Assembly: GCA_015491595.1 (NCBI GenBank)
Contig: WFVP01000446.1
Location: 1 to 6,084, forward strand
Direction: 5' to 3'
DNA: 6,084 nucleotides
From: Anaerolineales bacterium
GTDB lineage: Bacteria; Chloroflexota; Anaerolineae; Anaerolineales; DRMV01
A program made the position numbers and the translations under genes. The notes beneath the pieces are model-generated. The model saw only the letters and a program-made list of their open reading frames with translations. It did no database searches and was not told the origin of the DNA. This document shows, in pieces, positions 5,037 through 6,084 of the stretch. Numbering within the stretch: the stretch's first letter is position 1; each line of letters opens with the position of its first letter.

Positions 5037-6084
5037 TTATGGCAGTTCGGCGGCGTAGAGTTCCGGTCCCACCATCACGTACAGGTGGGGCCCGCCTCGA
5101 ATCGCGCCCACGGTGAAAGCCTGGGGCTCCTCGGTCCAGGGCTGCGACGGGCGGTATTGTGCCACGAAGCGCAGTTTCAGGGTGAACCGGTAAATGGCCT
5201 GTCGCTCCGCGTCCAGCAGCAGCAGGCCCGGCTCCGGACCCGTGTAGATGTCCATGGCCACGAACCGGGTATTGGGCAGCACCGGCACGGCTCCCTCCCG
5301 CTCGGGACGCCGGTCCTGATAGGCCATGGGTTCACACTGGGACGACGGACTTTCGCCCAGCTGGAAGGTGCAATGCAAAATCTGGCCGTCCACCATCAGG
5401 AAGTAGAGCTCCCGCCGTAGCAGCACGAAATCCACCACCTGGGAAAGGTCGGGGGCCTGGCCGGGCGGGAAGAGGGACGCGGGCACGGCGGCCTGGGGAC
5501 GGGACAGGTTGACCACGAACACGTTGTTGACCTTGCGGTCCAGGATGTACACGTCCCCCTGGAAGGTCCGGGTACGGTAGATTTCACCCCAACGGGTGGT
5601 GGGCATGGGAAGCAAGTGGGGTTGCGGGTCCTGCGTGGGGCTGCACCACACCCACTGGCCTGCCCGGTCGAACGCGGCCACCTCGAAGCCCGAAGCGGGC
5701 TGCTCGGCCATGCGGGCGATATCCACCAGCGCGCCTACCCGCAACCCGCCATACGCCTGGGAGCCGAGGCACCGGAAATTGGGCACGTGCTCGAAGGCCA
5801 GCACGTTGCTCACCCGCTCGAAGTACCACACCATATCCCGGGTGATGTCCAGCGCGTACAGGCCCCTGGAGCCCGGCAGCAGGCGCTGCACGCGTATGTC
5901 CGGAGGCAGTTCCGCGGTGAGCACGGGCTGGAAGTCCAAGCGACGAATGCCCTCCCATCGCTCCAGCCACGTCTCCATCTCCTGGCGCAGATTCTCCGAG
6001 GCCTCGGAGCGGCCATAGGTCTCGGCCCGGTCCAGGGTCTCCAGGGCCTCCTCCATGGCCGGCCCCCGCTGATAGGGGTCAGGA
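5037..6084 (-). CDS. Six-bladed beta-propeller protein with N-terminal helical repeat, 5' end cut; possible C-terminal half of a PP2C-type phosphatase
   Basis: The frame is open to the right edge; codons before the first visible ATG (6056) read PDPYQRGPA and continue the same helical pattern, so the start lies outside. About 349 residues are visible. Counted from that Met, 1-38 are helical and TPR-like. From about 55 to the end come six strand-rich units, each with a turn like LYALD or VYILD: about 56-82, 106-140, 158-183, 206-232, 264-293 and 313-338. Cysteines occur at 96, 138, 229 and 241, the last two close enough for a disulfide. The closing region (PEPGLLLLD, QAIYRF, QYRPSQP) resembles, from memory, C-terminal parts of Anaerolineae proteins with an N-terminal PP2C phosphatase domain and a membrane segment. 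That would make this a sensory module outside the cell, but neither the phosphatase domain nor the membrane segment is in view. It is transcribed just ahead of the rhomboid gene. Confidence 0.75.
   Translation of the reverse strand, partial: PDPYQRGPAMEEALETLDRAETYGRSEASENLRQEMETWLERWEGIRRLDFQPVLTAELPPDIRVQRLLPGSRGLYALDITRDMVWYFERVSNVLAFEHVPNFRCLGSQAYGGLRVGALVDIARMAEQPASGFEVAAFDRAGQWVWCSPTQDPQPHLLPMPTTRWGEIYRTRTFQGDVYILDRKVNNVFVVNLSRPQAAVPASLFPPGQAPDLSQVVDFVLLRRELYFLMVDGQILHCTFQLGESPSSQCEPMAYQDRRPEREGAVPVLPNTRFVAMDIYTGPEPGLLLLDAERQAIYRFTLKLRFVAQYRPSQPWTEEPQAFTVGAIRGGPHLYVMVGPELYAAELP

Overview
The window is strongly GC-rich and densely coded, with third positions dominated by G and C. It carries six genes and one non-coding gap of about 440 bases. 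The gene set fits an environmental or thermophilic member of the Chloroflexota, probably Anaerolineae: a ComF phosphoribosyltransferase, an unusually long class II aldolase, an MTH1-like Nudix hydrolase, a retaining GT-B glycosyltransferase opening MRIGFLSTRLAG, a rhomboid protease, and a propeller protein resembling the C-terminal halves of Anaerolineae PP2C-type phosphatases. The lineage is judged from remembered protein similarity and was not computed.

Left part, + strand (2-2598): three genes form an apparent operon. The ComF protein is cut by the left edge. Its stop codon overlaps the aldolase start (ATGA), and the Nudix hydrolase follows after 24 bases behind a strong Shine-Dalgarno sequence. 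Their promoter lies left of the window. No obvious pathway links the three. The Nudix gene ends 7 bases from the stop of the convergent glycosyltransferase, leaving no room for a dedicated terminator.

Middle, - strand (2606-4082): the glycosyltransferase appears to be its own transcription unit. A near-consensus sigma-70-type promoter with an extended -10 (4054-4082) lies about 190 bases upstream of the preferred start. The leader is AT-richer than the genes. It holds a tandem 10-base repeat, a pyrimidine tract with two CCTCC motifs, and a small hairpin that would enclose the Shine-Dalgarno sequence. This is the least ordinary part of the window.

Right part, - strand (4204-6084): a six-bladed propeller protein, cut by the right edge, is followed after 31 bases by a rhomboid intramembrane protease with a complete catalytic set. 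A 19-bp imperfect hairpin 54 bases past the rhomboid stop probably ends this unit and separates it from the glycosyltransferase promoter.

I see no CRISPR array, tRNA, rRNA, insertion sequence, phage gene or toxin-antitoxin pair. Nothing here clearly amounts to an undescribed multi-gene system. The best leads are the glycosyltransferase leader, the altered active-site loop of the aldolase, and the propeller/rhomboid pair.
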